64,000 bases of DNA, from the NCBI GenBank assembly GCA_035222895.1, contig JAVYIG010002105.1:207454-271453 (forward strand), in the 5' to 3' direction. Position numbers and translations under genes: made by a program. Under the pieces are notes generated by a model. That model did no database searches, was not told the origin of the DNA, and was given only the letters and a program-made list of their open reading frames with translations. Below are positions 45,962 to 58,475 of the stretch, one piece after another; the stretch's first letter is position 1, and every line of letters begins with the position of its first letter. This DNA is from Strongylocentrotus droebachiensis. Lineage: Eukaryota; Echinodermata; Echinoidea; Camarodonta; Strongylocentrotidae.

Positions 45962-48000
45962 CCTCTCTCTGTTTTTCTCTTTGTTTCCTCACTTCCTCCC
46001 TCCCCCTCCTCTCTCTCCGACTTTATTATCACGAATGTAACTGATTTATTTGAAATCACTTTCCAGGGATTCCATCTCAATCACACTAAGTCTATAGATT
46101 CATAGCCATCGCATAAATGAAATTTATTAAATTTTTCAGACGTGTTTTTAAAACGTTAAAATCAATAGTAAACTTTAATGTTAAAAAAACCCATCAAGTT
46201 ATAATGTATAAGCAAAGATTAAACTGGATCAAATTACAATTCCATCAACGAAAACTTCATTCAAAAGAATCATGAGAAGACGGCTCATTGCACATGCAAT
46301 CGTTATACCTAATCAGCAATTGCTTCTGGCCTCATCAAAGGCAATGGCACGTCTGAAGTGCATATATTTTTTAACGTTTTATTTTTAATTCAAATATCGT
46401 CATGATCATATTTGCTAACCATTTCTTTATCAAACATCGTCATAATTCAGGTGCTGCTCGTGTTTGCTTACAGTAAACCAACTGTAGAGTCAACGTCATT
46501 CGAGTTCAGGGCGGGGACGTGGCTGTACCATTTTAAATAGGTGTATGGCATGTTTCAGTGGGTGGAAGGGCGTTTTCAATGGCGATCATTTTCAAACAAG
46601 TAAAAGAAAAGGGTGCCTTATGAATTATCAAAGATAGTATTAAATAAAATGTCCCATCATTTTATATATTTACCGACACGATTCGTCAAATTAAAAGGGC
46701 GAACAAATTTGGTTTACAGACAAAAAGTTTGAACTGGCAGAGTTTATTATTGTCTACCCTCCCTACCCCACCCCCCCCCCTTAGCGACGCCCCACAATCA
46801 TGGCCATTGAGTCAGTACCCCCTTGGGTAGTATGAGATGGTCACAGTGATAATGATGAAGTTAAAAGGGGCATGAATCTAGAGCTGAAAATTTTCTTTCA
46901 ATTAAAAAATGATAAGGAAACCAAATTATTATATTTAGATATAGTAATTACAAGTGCACCAAGGGAATATGAATTTATGTTATTCACTTTTTGATTTAGG
47001 AAGATTTCAGAATGTGTATTGGAAATCCAATGCAAAAAATACGGTTACTTGATGAAGATTACAAAATTAAGAGAAGACAAAATTCCTTAATATTTCCACG
47101 GCATCTTAATCACCTGTCACCTCTTATATACTGAGTAGGCCTAATCCACAACCGCTAATAAATATGGATGTCGTAAACTAGGCTAACATAGTTTGACGGG
47201 AAACCGCCTACTAATTGATATATTTGGTAAATTAGTGTATCTCTCGCCTGTTGAGAGATATGAAATGCACGTGTCGCGCACGTGTGTGTAGTCCCATATA
47301 TACATCTTTCTTTCTGTGTACAGTGCTTCTAACTTTATGAAGACTTGGCCAAATTTCTTATCATTTTGATGATTCCAGAACCTTGCAGTACATCTATGCT
47401 AGATGATCAACCTTTTCTGATCGATTTCACAACGTTTCTTTCACAATGCAATCGCATGACCATAACTGGTCTTTAGCTTTAAAATACTTCTCTCCTAAGA
47501 TGAATTTGTGTCGGAAACTTTTAACTTATTTTAAATTTAATGAATTGCATTTATTAATGGACGGTGATCCCCCCCCCCCCCCTCTCTGACAAATCTACAA
47601 AACATCATTAAGCAACAATGGAAAGTTGTTATTAAGGCTAGAGGCGTTAGCCCCCCCCCCCCCCTCCCCCTTCAGACAATCTGCTAGAACCTGTGCTTCG
47701 ATATCAAAGACCAACAAGTCAACTCATTTAACCTTGCCATTTCAGAAAGTAAAATACATTTAAATGTTTCACCATGCTTTCCATGACATTGAACTGGAGA
47801 ATCGACCTACGCCTTCTGATCGATAAAATGTGAAACCCAAACAAAAATACAACTGGTATCGAAATTAAGCCCGCTATATTTATCGCTCGTGTTAGGTACT
47901 TTCGGTCATCGAAGTTTGTTTTTGGGGTAATACGGAAACATAAAAAGTTCCGGTTGATAAGGTATCGAGTTAGCGATCTATGCTTCGCAATGGGCACATG
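44400..48000. other. intergenic DNA, no gene recognised
   Basis: Short repeats of CCATGG and GGTCAAACC lie at 44860-44920, a C19 and CT tract at 45901-45960, and C tracts near 46768, 47571 and 47652. The 122-codon minus frame at 44789-45157 has no recognisable domain. No other signal was found. Confidence 0.6.
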
Positions 48001-48011
48001 ATGGGGATATG

Positions 48012-48335
48012 GAGTAAAACCTGCTTTGGCGACCACCTGTATAGAAAGACCAACTGTCTATAAAGACCGCATTTTTGTTATGGTTCTCTGACAGAATGAT
48101 TTGGCGACGATTGCTCCGGGTTTTATTTCGTCAAAGTTTTCGGGTGAAGGTGAATTGGGTCCAGGGTTGTTGACAGCAGATTAATTTTTCCTCTTCTTTT
48201 TTGATTCCCCTGAATAGTGCATGTTTCTCATCAAAACACGATAAAAAGAAACATTATGGATTATAGACCACCTGCATAATGTTATAAAGACCACTTTTGA
48301 GTAATCACTGAGCGGTCTTTCTATACAGGTCGGAC
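48012..48335. mobile_element. Tc1/mariner-like terminal sequence, possibly a small MITE
   Basis: Begins with AAAACCTGCTTTGGCGACCACC and repeated ATAAAGACC words. Near 48310 GGTCTTTCTATACAGGT is the inverted form. This resembles two ends of one MITE, but the right end lacks the terminal CAGG-TTT part. The matching right-hand end with TA outside is at 51654-51714. Confidence 0.5.
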
Positions 48336-48796
48336 GATGCCTTGGAAACAGAGGAGACCCGGGTGTTGTTACTTTTCGCAAGGGGCTGAGAACGTGACAG
48401 TACCGGGGGAGGGGGGGGGGGTATTTTGTGTCTTTAAATTACTTGCCCCGATGACATGAATAGGGGAGACAGCACAAATAGCAAAAGTGCAATGCTACTT
48501 GTATCGAGAAAATAGGATCGGTCTTATTTCCAATCAATATATACGGATCAGGGCTCGGGACTCACTTAGGTAATAACAAAGTGATAACAAATAGGAAGGG
48601 AGATGGGGAGAGATAGGAAGAGAAAAGCAGAAGAAAGGTTTACAGAGAGTAAGAGCACAATGCTTCAGTCACTCCCACAAGACCGCCACCAGACCGCCAA
48701 CAGACCGAACGAAAATAATTATTACATTTAGTCTATGGCCAAGAATCGTTCGATTTGAAAGTCGGTCTAAACTTGGTTTAGTGGCGTGACCGAGGT

Positions 48797-49194
48797 ATAG
48801 AGTACCGAAGCTGTGACGTCATAAAAATATATTTTTAGAATTTCTCAAATTTGTCTTCATTTTCCAAAAGAGCATAACAAATAATGTCCAAATGTCGAAA
48901 ACCAATTTAATATGTATTGGCTGAGATATGAGCATCTGAATGAATATATTTCCTATAGGAACTCAGTGAATATGCTCTGGCTCCTAACGGTTAGGAGCCA
49001 GAGCATATAACACTGAGTTCACATAGGCAATCTTTTTATTCAGATGGTCATATCTCAGCCAATATACTTAACATATTCAATTGGTTTTCGACATTTGGAC
49101 TTTATTTTTTATGCTCATTCGGGAAATGAAGAAAAAATTGAGAAATTCAACAACAAAAAAGATTTTTTGATGACGTCACACTTCACCACTCTAT
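48797..49194. mobile_element. ~400-bp near-continuous palindrome (foldback MITE) with CRE octamers
   Basis: The arms meet with a 1-nt centre at 48989 (GGCTCCTAAC / GTTAGGAGCC). They pair outward through CTGAGATATGAGCATCTGAAT, GTCCAAATGTCGAAAACCAAT and TGACGTCA (48814-48821, 49171-49178) to ATAGAGT / ACTCTAT. The arms differ by scattered substitutions and small indels. No target duplication is clear and there is no coding capacity. Confidence 0.85.
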
Positions 49195-49224
49195 CAAGAG
49201 AGTGGGGAGAGATTGTGTGTATGA

Positions 49225-49246
49225 GAAGAGAGAGAGTGAGAGAAAC

Positions 49247-49279
<33 letters not shown>

Positions 49280-49430
49280 CAGATACAGACAGAGAGAGAC
49301 ATACAGAGAGACAGAGAAGGATACAGAGAGACAGAGAAGGAGACAGAGAGACAGAGAAGGATACAGAGAGACAGAGAAGGAGACAGAGAGACAGAGAAGG
49401 ATACAGAGAGACAGAGAAGGAGACAGAGAG
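49225..49430. repeat. GACAGA / 20-bp minisatellite
   Basis: Starts as GAGAGA/GACA microsatellite, then forms regular 20-bp units of GATACAGAGAGACAGAGAAG alternating with GAGACAGAGAGACAGAGAAG. The alternation gives a 40-bp higher-order period. Long frames on both strands here are artefacts. Confidence 0.93.
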
Positions 49431-49439
49431 GGATGGGGA

Positions 49440-51385
49440 GACGAGAGAAGGGAGAGCAACATGAGAAAGTGATTCTCTGTTAGTTTTGAGTTGAACGAGA
49501 ATGATTGAGAGGAAAATAGAAATGCACATTTTGTATTGTATAAACAGTATATAGATGAACTCAAGGCAAAGTGAGAGAAAAACAACAGTGGAAGGAGAGG
49601 TTTGACGGTGGCAAGATGGTCTTGAATGTGAGATGAAGGTGTGTATATCAGAGGTAAGGAGAACAACAACAAAACTATTATTTTTTCGTTGTTTTAATGA
49701 TGAAAAAAAAACTCATTGGATTGGAGACACAATGTAAACAGATAGTAATGTAAAACTAAGAGAACAGCAGAAGGTATACCTAGATGCATTATTGATACCT
49801 GTGGTAAAATGCATTGATTTCGAAGTAACATCTGGGCTTTTGGCTATTACTCAAAGCTGCAATAGGCCTATGTGAATGAGATTAAGTAAACCTCGATATT
49901 TTCATGTTTGAACCTCAATATTTTCATAGTCAAGTTTGGAGAAAATGTGGTGCCCGTTCGAAGGAAATGACAACAATCAATTTGAAAAGCACAGGCCTAT
50001 AGCCAGGCTAACATTGTTACGACAGAGAATGGAGGAGTAAAAGCATCAAGTTAATTTCCACATCAAGGAAAGAGCGAGGGTTGAGCTATGGCCCAATTAC
50101 TCTCTGCCCTCGTCTCCATGGCTGCGGGTTCGGGGGGGGGGGGCATTTTGCTTGTCGTAGAATTTGAATCATGTTGTCTCTCGCTACCACCCCCCCCCCC
50201 CCCCTTTCCCCAGCCCGCCCACTCTTCCTCGCTGGGGCGCCAGAAGTGTTAAATGTCACAGACATGAGTGCTGTACAAGAAACCACTATTTTGCCTTTCT
50301 TGCGACAATAACAAAATCATCAATTCTTTTACCGTCCACTTCTATAAACGTCTTTTAAATATTTTGTATTCAAAAGTGATGACGAAAGAACATGAAAATG
50401 GAAAATGTTCACTTAATCATTATTATATCTCATTTTAGTTTTTACTTATAGTAAATCAGTATTATATCACTTTATTGACAAAAATTTCTATCATGCTATG
50501 TATGACCTTTTAATTGTACTTTTCATATTATATTTCTTACTTTCATATTTTTGGAAATTGAAAAATATAGAAATTGCATACCGCAGTTAAAATGACAGCC
50601 AAAATGAATGACAAAAAAGTATTGACAATTTGATTGTTAAGTATATCAGACTATGCAGACGTGATTTACTTAAATTTGGATTAAATGTAATCCTACATGG
50701 CTTATTAGATCATTGTCTTAGCAACAACAACAAAAAAAACCAAAAAAACTTTTCCTGTTTCTAAAATTTGCAAGTGAGCGAACAAAAGAAAATTATTTTG
50801 TCGTCAAAATTCAATCTGAAGAATGACATATTCGGGCCTCTCACTGACCGAATACGGTATTATCGCCATTTTCGGGTACTTCAGCTCCTGGCTATCCCAG
50901 CCCCTCGACTCATACGCCTCTTGTTGCAATATAGTAATTGCACCTTTGGTAGTGGCAAAATAGTAGTTGAAATTACATCCATAATTAATGCTGTCCAATA
51001 ACATTGAGTGTCGGCATGTCGAGGGCAGCGTCAACACCCCCACGCGCTGTCACTTCACCAGCGTATAAAATGTGTGACATTCTGATGCAAATCAAATTTC
51101 TATTTTGGAAGTGGAAAAGTAGTATTAATACATCGGGAAATTGTATCCATAAGTAATGATTAATGATATAGATGCAATTAATCCATTATTGCATCCATAA
51201 TTAAGGGTTTTCCCCCTCTTTTTATTGTAATGTTTTTCATAAGTTTGGCATAGTAAACAAATAGTATACGAAATGGCGATCTTTGTTAACAAAACGGTAT
51301 AGTCTTTACATACAGTTTTCTTCGGTACAGTTTCAACGAGAAATAAATTACCAAACAAACTGTGTAATCAAACTGTTTGATCTTT
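49440..51385. other. intergenic DNA, no gene recognised
   Basis: A G tract near 50132 and C tract near 50190. ATCCATAATTAA words recur (50978, 51187). No coding segment, RNA or element was recognised. Confidence 0.6.
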
Positions 51386-51714
51386 ATAGACAAGTTAGTT
51401 GTCTTTCTTTACAGGTGGTAGCTAAAGCAGGTTTTAATATAGTTTTTAGCTAGTCAAAGCGCGATCGACGATTGTGATGCCAATTGGATTATTTTCACAG
51501 ATTAGAGTGCAGCATTTTCGTCTCTGGATAGCATGCTATCGACTTGGCATTAATGAATATCTAAATGTCAGAAACCACAAACCAGAAAATAATATTATAT
51601 TCATTGCCCAAACCAGGGTGTCGTATTAATACTTTCTCAATGGACACAAAAATGTGGTCTTTGTAGACAGGTAGTCTTTCTATACAGGTGGTCACTAAAG
51701 CAAGTTTGACTGTA
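51386..51714. mobile_element. two direct Tc1/mariner-like right ends
   Basis: TTGTCTTTCTTTACAGGTGG with GCTAAAGCAGGTTTTA (to 51442) and GGTAGTCTTTCTATACAGGTGG with ACTAAAGCAAGTTTGACTG (to 51712) are direct copies of one terminus. The second ends in the complement of CAGTC followed by TA (51713-51714), the Tc1/mariner insertion target. The inverse of this terminus is at 48012. Confidence 0.55.
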
Positions 51715-51851
51715 CCTGGTATTGATGGGGTCACGATAACTGTACTCTTCCACGAGAAGAACAATGTTGATAATGATGAGGCTACCCTGCATGGGTATAT
51801 AAAATTGTTATCACAATCATCATTATTGTCATGTCTATTATACTGGTATCT

Positions 51852-52300
51852 CAATTTATCGCATAACGCCGATGACAACAAAAAAAGAAAATAAGGATAC
51901 AATAAAGATTTGTTTACAAGATTTATTTACGAACAGGTGGTCAGGTGATTTTATTTAACAAAACTTAGACAAAACACGTAAGACTTTCAAACAAATAAAA
52001 CATTCTTGCGTTCAAAAGCCCGACGAAACGATGATTATTTATTGAGCATTGTTTCGAAGTACAATTTATCGCATAACGCTCATGAGGAAATAAATAGAAA
52101 ACAAAGATACAATGAAGATTTGTTACAAGATTTATTTACGAACAGGTGGTCAGGTGATTTTATTTAACAAAACCCAGACAAAACACGTAAGACTTTTTAA
52201 CAAATAAAACAATTCTTGCTTTCAAAAGCCAGACAAAACAAATAATGTTCTTTCTTATGATGATTTATTGATCGGCATTGTTTCGAAAAACAAATAAACT
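51852..52300. repeat. tandem duplication of ~210-230 bp
   Basis: CAATTTATCGCATAACGC opens both units (51852 and 52062). They share CAAGATTTATTTACGAACAG, GTGGTCAGGTGATTTTATTT and AAACACGTAAGACTTT, ending near GCATTGTTTCGAA. Divergence is modest and indels are few, so it arose once and not recently. Confidence 0.9.
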
Positions 52301-52304
52301 AAAA

Positions 52305-55000
52305 GAAAAACAGGAATGAAAGAAAATATTGGTCAGAGATCAAGAATTTAATGTTCGTTGGACCCCAGACACGTACTAAAATTTATTGTAGCTCAATTTT
52401 GCAACAATCGGTTTGTGATTCAAAGCGCTTTTCGATATGTAAAGGTCATAATACTCTTAAATCATAATTATTATTACTATTATGTAGAAAGGCGCAACGC
52501 CATAAACACCGTTTTAAGTAAAGAAGAAAAAACTTAATGTTTCGACTTTTTAAAATAATGAATGTTGACCTCTTGACTGAACACTTGAAGATACATTATT
52601 TAATCCATGAAGATGAGCAGATGATAGATATCTCTAGAATTTTTTTTTTTTTCTTTCTTGTTAACTAAAAGAGTGCTGTCATGAAGTTGGGCAGTCGTTT
52701 GAATAGCTGTGCGTTGGTCTCATAATTATACACAATACCTTGCGGGTATTTTTAAAAGTGGATTTGTATTATTATTCAACGCTTGCCATCTCGCTCAACT
52801 TAACAATGCAAAATAACAACCGGGGTTCTTTTTGATCAATGTTGTTGATAAAGGGGGGAGTGGGGGGGTAACAAGGATAATGGTGTAGAGATGCTTTATG
52901 GAGACGAGTGTATTTTTAATTCATCAGTGTTTATTTTTGGATATGGGGAAAAGGTTAGAGTGAGCTCATTTGCCCTATAAGATGGATGTAAATAGAAACA
53001 TTTTGTAAAATTTCACTCAGTGATTATAGATGTATTATGATCAAGAACGTCCCTTTTGAAAATAAGTACTTGGAAATCCTCTTCATGTAAATGCTACTTC
53101 CAGTTAGTTCACTTTTACGGAGCGAGGGATTGAGGCACGCGTCTTTCCATTTGATAAAGAAAAAATAAGCAAACTTGCTATTTCAGGTTCCTTGTCATAA
53201 GAAGAAGAAGAAAAAAATTGCAATGACATCTCTCATCTAAATTTTAAAGAAACTCCATTTTCTATAGACCCTATAATTACGTACTTTTTCTTCATACTCT
53301 TACCTGCCTGAACATTTAGGCACCCCCCCCCCCCCCCCCCTCCCCTCCCCTCTCCACTGGTTTTCTTGCGAGGGCCCGTTTATACATCCGCAAGTTTTTG
53401 CGGCTACTTTGCGGATTTTCGAGCTGTTATGTGGCTCATGGCGGGAAATGAATCCTTGAAAACTACCGCAAATGTGGCGGAAATGTGGTATACAGCTTTT
53501 TTTATTTGTATCTTGGCACAAAATCACACTGATAGAGTAATTTTTCATCGCAAGTTACGCTTTCAGATACAAGTACAATCATGTATTTTGCTCCTTTTTT
53601 AAAAAAATGAGACCGAAGGAGAGAGGTTAAAGAGAGCACTCTCATCCCTCATGCGATGCGGAGAGATCATAAAAGATTACTTGTGTTTCCTGCACTTTCG
53701 AGAAAGGAATACAATCATTCTCTCATGTCTTTGTAGTCGACTCACTTGATTTGATTTATTTGGTTTTCATTTGTTACGCTCCCAGAAGGCGAACAGTATC
53801 CAGGAATCCCAGGATCCACAATAATACATTCTGCACAATCAATTCGGTCAATATGCAGCTTGATGTTCGCGACTGTAACTGTATGGTATCTATGTACTGA
53901 TGGAAAGGTTCCACTCCTACAGATAATAGAACGAAACAAATAGAAAATCAGTAGTCAACCTACTACGGGCTGAAACATATTCAGATGGGTACATTACATT
54001 TTAATCAAATTATGCAAACACAATTTTGTATTTAGGCCTAAGTCTGATCATTCGTCTTCCAGGATTTGGTATGTATGGGCTATTACTATCGCGTCCAACA
54101 AGAGTACAGATCCTCTTTTTTGATAATTTTAGTAGGCCCTATGTTTATGAAGGCCTATTTCATTTGACAAATTTGCTGTTTTATACACATATAGATTTGT
54201 ATACTCTAAGATTATATTCATGTTAATGAAAGTCCGGGAAGCTGTAATTGCTAAGCATATTATAGGGCTTACTCTTATTAACGCGGACTCCGACTGGCAG
54301 AAAAGAAGTATTTATTCTTACCAGAGATTTAAACCTTTTTGCCTAAAAAAATGATATAATCTACTCAATTTCAAACCGAAATGGTGATTATTGATTTCAA
54401 ATGACAGCAAACAACATGAAAAGTCAGAGACATCGTGGATTTCATGACATCAGACATGTTATTGAAGATCGTACTATGTTGCCGAGTCTTTGCCAACGGC
54501 GATGAGATGAGACTGGGGCAAGGACGATCGTTGTCTGCGCGCGCACACGGTACATAATGCATTTCACAGCGCTTGAGCAATGATCGTCTGAAAGTGAACT
54601 TGTCATGGCTCTGCATAATGATATTCTATATTTAGAGACCAATGTTGCCATGTTGCTAGGGCCAAAAGAATTAGGCCGTAGTCTTTTTTATCCAGCTTTG
54701 TCAGTCACAGCAGGGTTATTGTTTACGCTCTGCTAAGCATTATGTTTATCATTCAGATTTATGGCAACCCTAATTTTCATAAACATTAATTTTGTAAAGG
54801 GCTGTAGGTCAACAGCTGTTCGAATATAATTACCACTAGAAATTACCATTGGTAATGGTATTGAGAGGCCTAGCCTAGTTTCCTGGCCTAAATGAGTATG
54901 CCTACATACCATATGGGCGTTCAAGTTTGAAATATTGAAACATGAATTATATAATTATGAAATATCATATTTTTCTAAAACCTTAATGTAACCAAAGGCA
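52305..55000. other. intergenic DNA, no gene recognised
   Basis: Poly-T near 52640, a G tract near 52855 and a C20 run near 53323. A more complex segment at 53360-53480 (CATCCGCAAGTTTTTGCGGC, GGCGGGAAATG) gives no recognisable protein. Nothing else was found. Confidence 0.55.
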
Positions 55001-55004
55001 TTAT

Positions 55005-55245
55005 GGAGGTGCCGTTTAGGCTAGTGGTTACGTCGCTTGACTGTGAAGTACATGGTTCGAGTCCCACTGCGGCACTTATGAGATCCTTTGGTAAGATATT
55101 AATTTACAATCGCCACTCTCCACCCAGGTGTAGTAAATGCCGAGTAAATGTGTATACGTGGTAGGAAGAAATTCATTGCATTCTTTAGCGCCATATCATG
55201 ATGGTAGCAATGATTGCATGGCCCTCATTATGAGGCTACCATGGG
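55005..55245 (+). repeat. tRNA-derived SINE (most complete copy)
   Basis: A-box TAGTGGTTACGTC (55023-55035) and B-box GGTTCGAGTCC (55055-55065) are followed by the family tail: CCTTTGGTAAGATATTAAT, CGCCACTCTCCACCCAGGTG and a 3' part with GGTAGCAATGATTGCATGG. The tRNA head folds plausibly (GTGCCG / CGGCAC), but the tail shows it is a SINE. Confidence 0.88.
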
Positions 55246-55380
55246 GAAATGAAACATTTATTGTTACTATATTATTCCGATTTAAACGCCAGTGATTATG
55301 CAGCCTACAGATATTAACAAGCTTTATAATTCAGATGTTAAATTTATGAATTGATCGAATGAGAAATCCTCTTATTTCTC

Positions 55381-55562
55381 TTAAAGCCAGCTTGGCCAGG
55401 AGGGATTAGACCACCCTGCAAGGTTACTGACAGTGTCTAATCAACTCAGTTTTCAATTAACATGAGAAAAAGAGGATCATGGGGGACCAACGGGCACCGC
55501 TTTGGCATTGTTTTCTATATAGAGGGAGCAAGTAGCTATCAAGTAGTACAGTGGGGCTTTAC
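55381..55562. repeat. 190-bp dispersed repeat, copy C (uninterrupted)
   Basis: Runs from TTAAAGCCAGC to TGGGGCTTTA, with GGGATTAGACCACCCTGCAA, GAGGATCATGGGGGACCAAC and TATATAGAGGGAGCAAGTAG as in copies A and B. It serves as the empty-site reference for the insertion in copy B. Confidence 0.85.
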
Positions 55563-57186
55563 ATTAATCTCAAAATGTTTAAATGGATCTATTGGATGAA
55601 CCATTTGGAATCTCAGTTTATAATGATTATGATGACACTAGGATGAGAGTTGTTTTCATTAATCCCGTCGCTTCATTCCCTGTGGAGTAGTTACTATCAG
55701 TCCTGGTTACTATCCCGCTGTAATATATTATCTAATAATTTCATAAGCCACGGTTGTATTATTGATTTTAAAGTGCTTACCATTCGCCAAAAACAAGTGG
55801 CGGTTGTGGTCTTTGGAAAACAACAGGGTTGGGAGAAGGAACATCGTACAAGTTAGTATATCTATACCATATAGAACATTGAGCAAGACACAGACGAACA
55901 GACAAAATAGTTAAAACAAAAACAGATACGCAGACATTCATAATTATTGTATACAAAAAGCCAAGAGTAAATTCAGTTCACTTGCTTAAAAACGAAAGAT
56001 TCTGACACTATAGGTGTATAAAAGGCAGGGGCTGATGGGGCTAAAGCCCCCTCGAATTTTGAAATTACCAATATTCGGGCAGTAAGTTGATTTATTTTGT
56101 ATATCGTTTATATCTACTTTTGTTTTGTTTGATAGCAACATTACACTGTCACAATAGGATAAGAATAACAATTTAAGCTTGGTCGCTTCACTCGCCCGCT
56201 AAGTAAAAAAGGGAGGGCTGATATTCGCGCAAGGGACTTCACCCCAAGACGAATTAGGAACCTTGCGCAGAATACAACATAATAATTATAAAAAGATAGA
56301 ATCATTCAAAGAAAGGAAGGCTAATGCCCCCTACCCCTCTCCCTGAAATAAAAATAAGTTTTTAAATCTTATAATAAAATGGGTTTTAAAATGTACCCAA
56401 TGACAAGCGTCGAAATGGATCACGTGTGCGTGCATTCATTGTTACCATATCAGGGGAGTGCATTTTGGTGATAACAACCGTCAATATTTCGACTTGATTC
56501 TCTTATTGTAGACTCATCTTATAAAACGAATAATACATGTTTTTAATCGTGTATTAGCGATATGCATTGTGCTTGGTTAAGGCACAGTGAGACGGACAAT
56601 GAACTCGACAAGTCTCGCTCATTATTCTTCTATCACTAATGCACTCGCAAACATTTTGTATGACGATACTATATGGGTATTACCGATATAATCTCACTCT
56701 GATTTTTTTTACATACGCCTGTACGTCCACAGCCTGCAATCAAATAGAATTATCATGAATTATGTGTTGGGAATGTTAAGCCCGCCACGTCCATCGATTC
56801 AAATTAATGATGTCGGGCGATAATGAGTAGAACGTGCCTACTGTTAATGTCAGACTATAAATAAGTATATGACATTTTCATTCCGTGAATTTGAGGGGTT
56901 GTTTTCATTCTTATTCGAGTTCAATGGTCACAGCATGGGCGTGGAGGATCAGCGAGGGGAGGGGAGGGCCTGAGCTGCACACCCCCCCCCCCCCCCCCCC
57001 ATCTGAAAAAGCTCACTACACTGTGGATATAGCATATTGTGCCTCTGTCCCAACAATGCAAGCGTTCTCGATTGTCATGCTGCCCCCTTCAAAAGTTCAC
57101 ATTAACATTCTCATTTGAAAAAAAGTGTTTGTAGGGAAACTTTCTGGTCCGATTTTGAGTCTCATTTTCTAAGCCTCCCCACCCCC

Positions 57187-57272
57187 TCCCCCTCTCTCTC
57201 TCTCTTTCTCTCTCTAAGTTATAGGCTTTTCTTCCTTCTTTTCAAGTTTTCTTTCTTTGAAAATACTGTATG

Positions 57273-57320
<48 letters not shown>

Positions 57321-57322
57321 AT
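57187..57322. repeat. CT/CA microsatellites
   Basis: Two CT blocks separated by about 75 bp of T-rich sequence, the second passing into (CA)n. Confidence 0.9.
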
Positions 57323-58435
57323 CATCATTACCATACCACCCCCTAACAACTCCTCCCTCCCCCTCTTCCACCACCCTCTTTTTGACACAACAACACCATA
57401 CGGAACAAGCCCTATATAGATACCCATTACGTCATTGAGGACTGGGAATAAGGCCATGCAATCCATCTTCATCTGATAATTGATTCTCGCAGACATACCG
57501 GGTAATTGGTCCTCGGCATTGATGCGATCCCAAGGAGCACCGGTCCCTGGTGAGGAGAGATCTCCATGGTTTCCATCCTCCTGCATGCCTCAAACATGTT
57601 GGAGGAATCACGTAGCAAAAAGGTGTTTTTTTTTAGTTCGTATGATAGCTCCTTGCTTCAACAGAATGATACTGTACAAGTCCTCAGAAAGAGAATGGTA
57701 CAAAGAAGAATGAAAAAGGCATATTTTGTTCTTTATGAAACATTAATCTTAGTTTCATTGATTTACTGTGCATTGGTATAACTGTTATTATTATTTATGA
57801 TTGTAGACGACGTGTCCCTGAAAGATGATGCAGAAATCAATAAATCATACAAAATCAAATTAATTTTTGAGGCTTGCTGTAACAAAGCACAGCCGTAATT
57901 CAAGTATAGCACATTGGGTTTTGCCGGGACGCAAGCCCCCCCCCCCCCCCCCCCCCCACCCCGGCCCCCACCGTCCTTGCCCTCTCCCCTGAATCCACCA
58001 ATGATTGGAGCCACCGTATACGTGGGGTGACATTATAACATTACACTCTTGAACTTCACGAAGTTTGCCCGAGTATTATGACAGATGTTTTGCACGTGTC
58101 ACAAATGTGGTTCGATGTCGGGATTAAAGTGCTTGCTAGACCCGGTTGCTAGACTAGTAAACCGTAACAATAGTTTGAATAATTATGTAGGGTTTGTAAG
58201 GGGAGTAATGAGTTATTAACCGAACCCGGGATTTATGGATTTCATTTTGCTGATGTATAGGCTCAGTAAAGCTTTTCTTTTGCATAACAAATAAATTGTC
58301 CATTATCCATCGTCACAAACATTCTAATCATATACTGTAACGAATAATCTCATTATTTTGAGTTTTTATTAATTATTAACATTTCAATGAAAGGTAAACT
58401 GTGATCAATAAACACCACATCCGTTCTTTTGTCTC

Positions 58436-58438
<3 letters not shown>

Positions 58439-58475
<37 letters not shown>

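Noticed and set aside
49115-49672. 185-codon minus-strand frame and overlapping frames on both strands
   Set aside because: They cross the GACAGA minisatellite; open frames in several phases at once are a repeat artefact.
55020-55075. tRNA gene
   Set aside because: Good A- and B-boxes, but the attached tail is shared with other SINE copies and the anticodon arm is not convincing.
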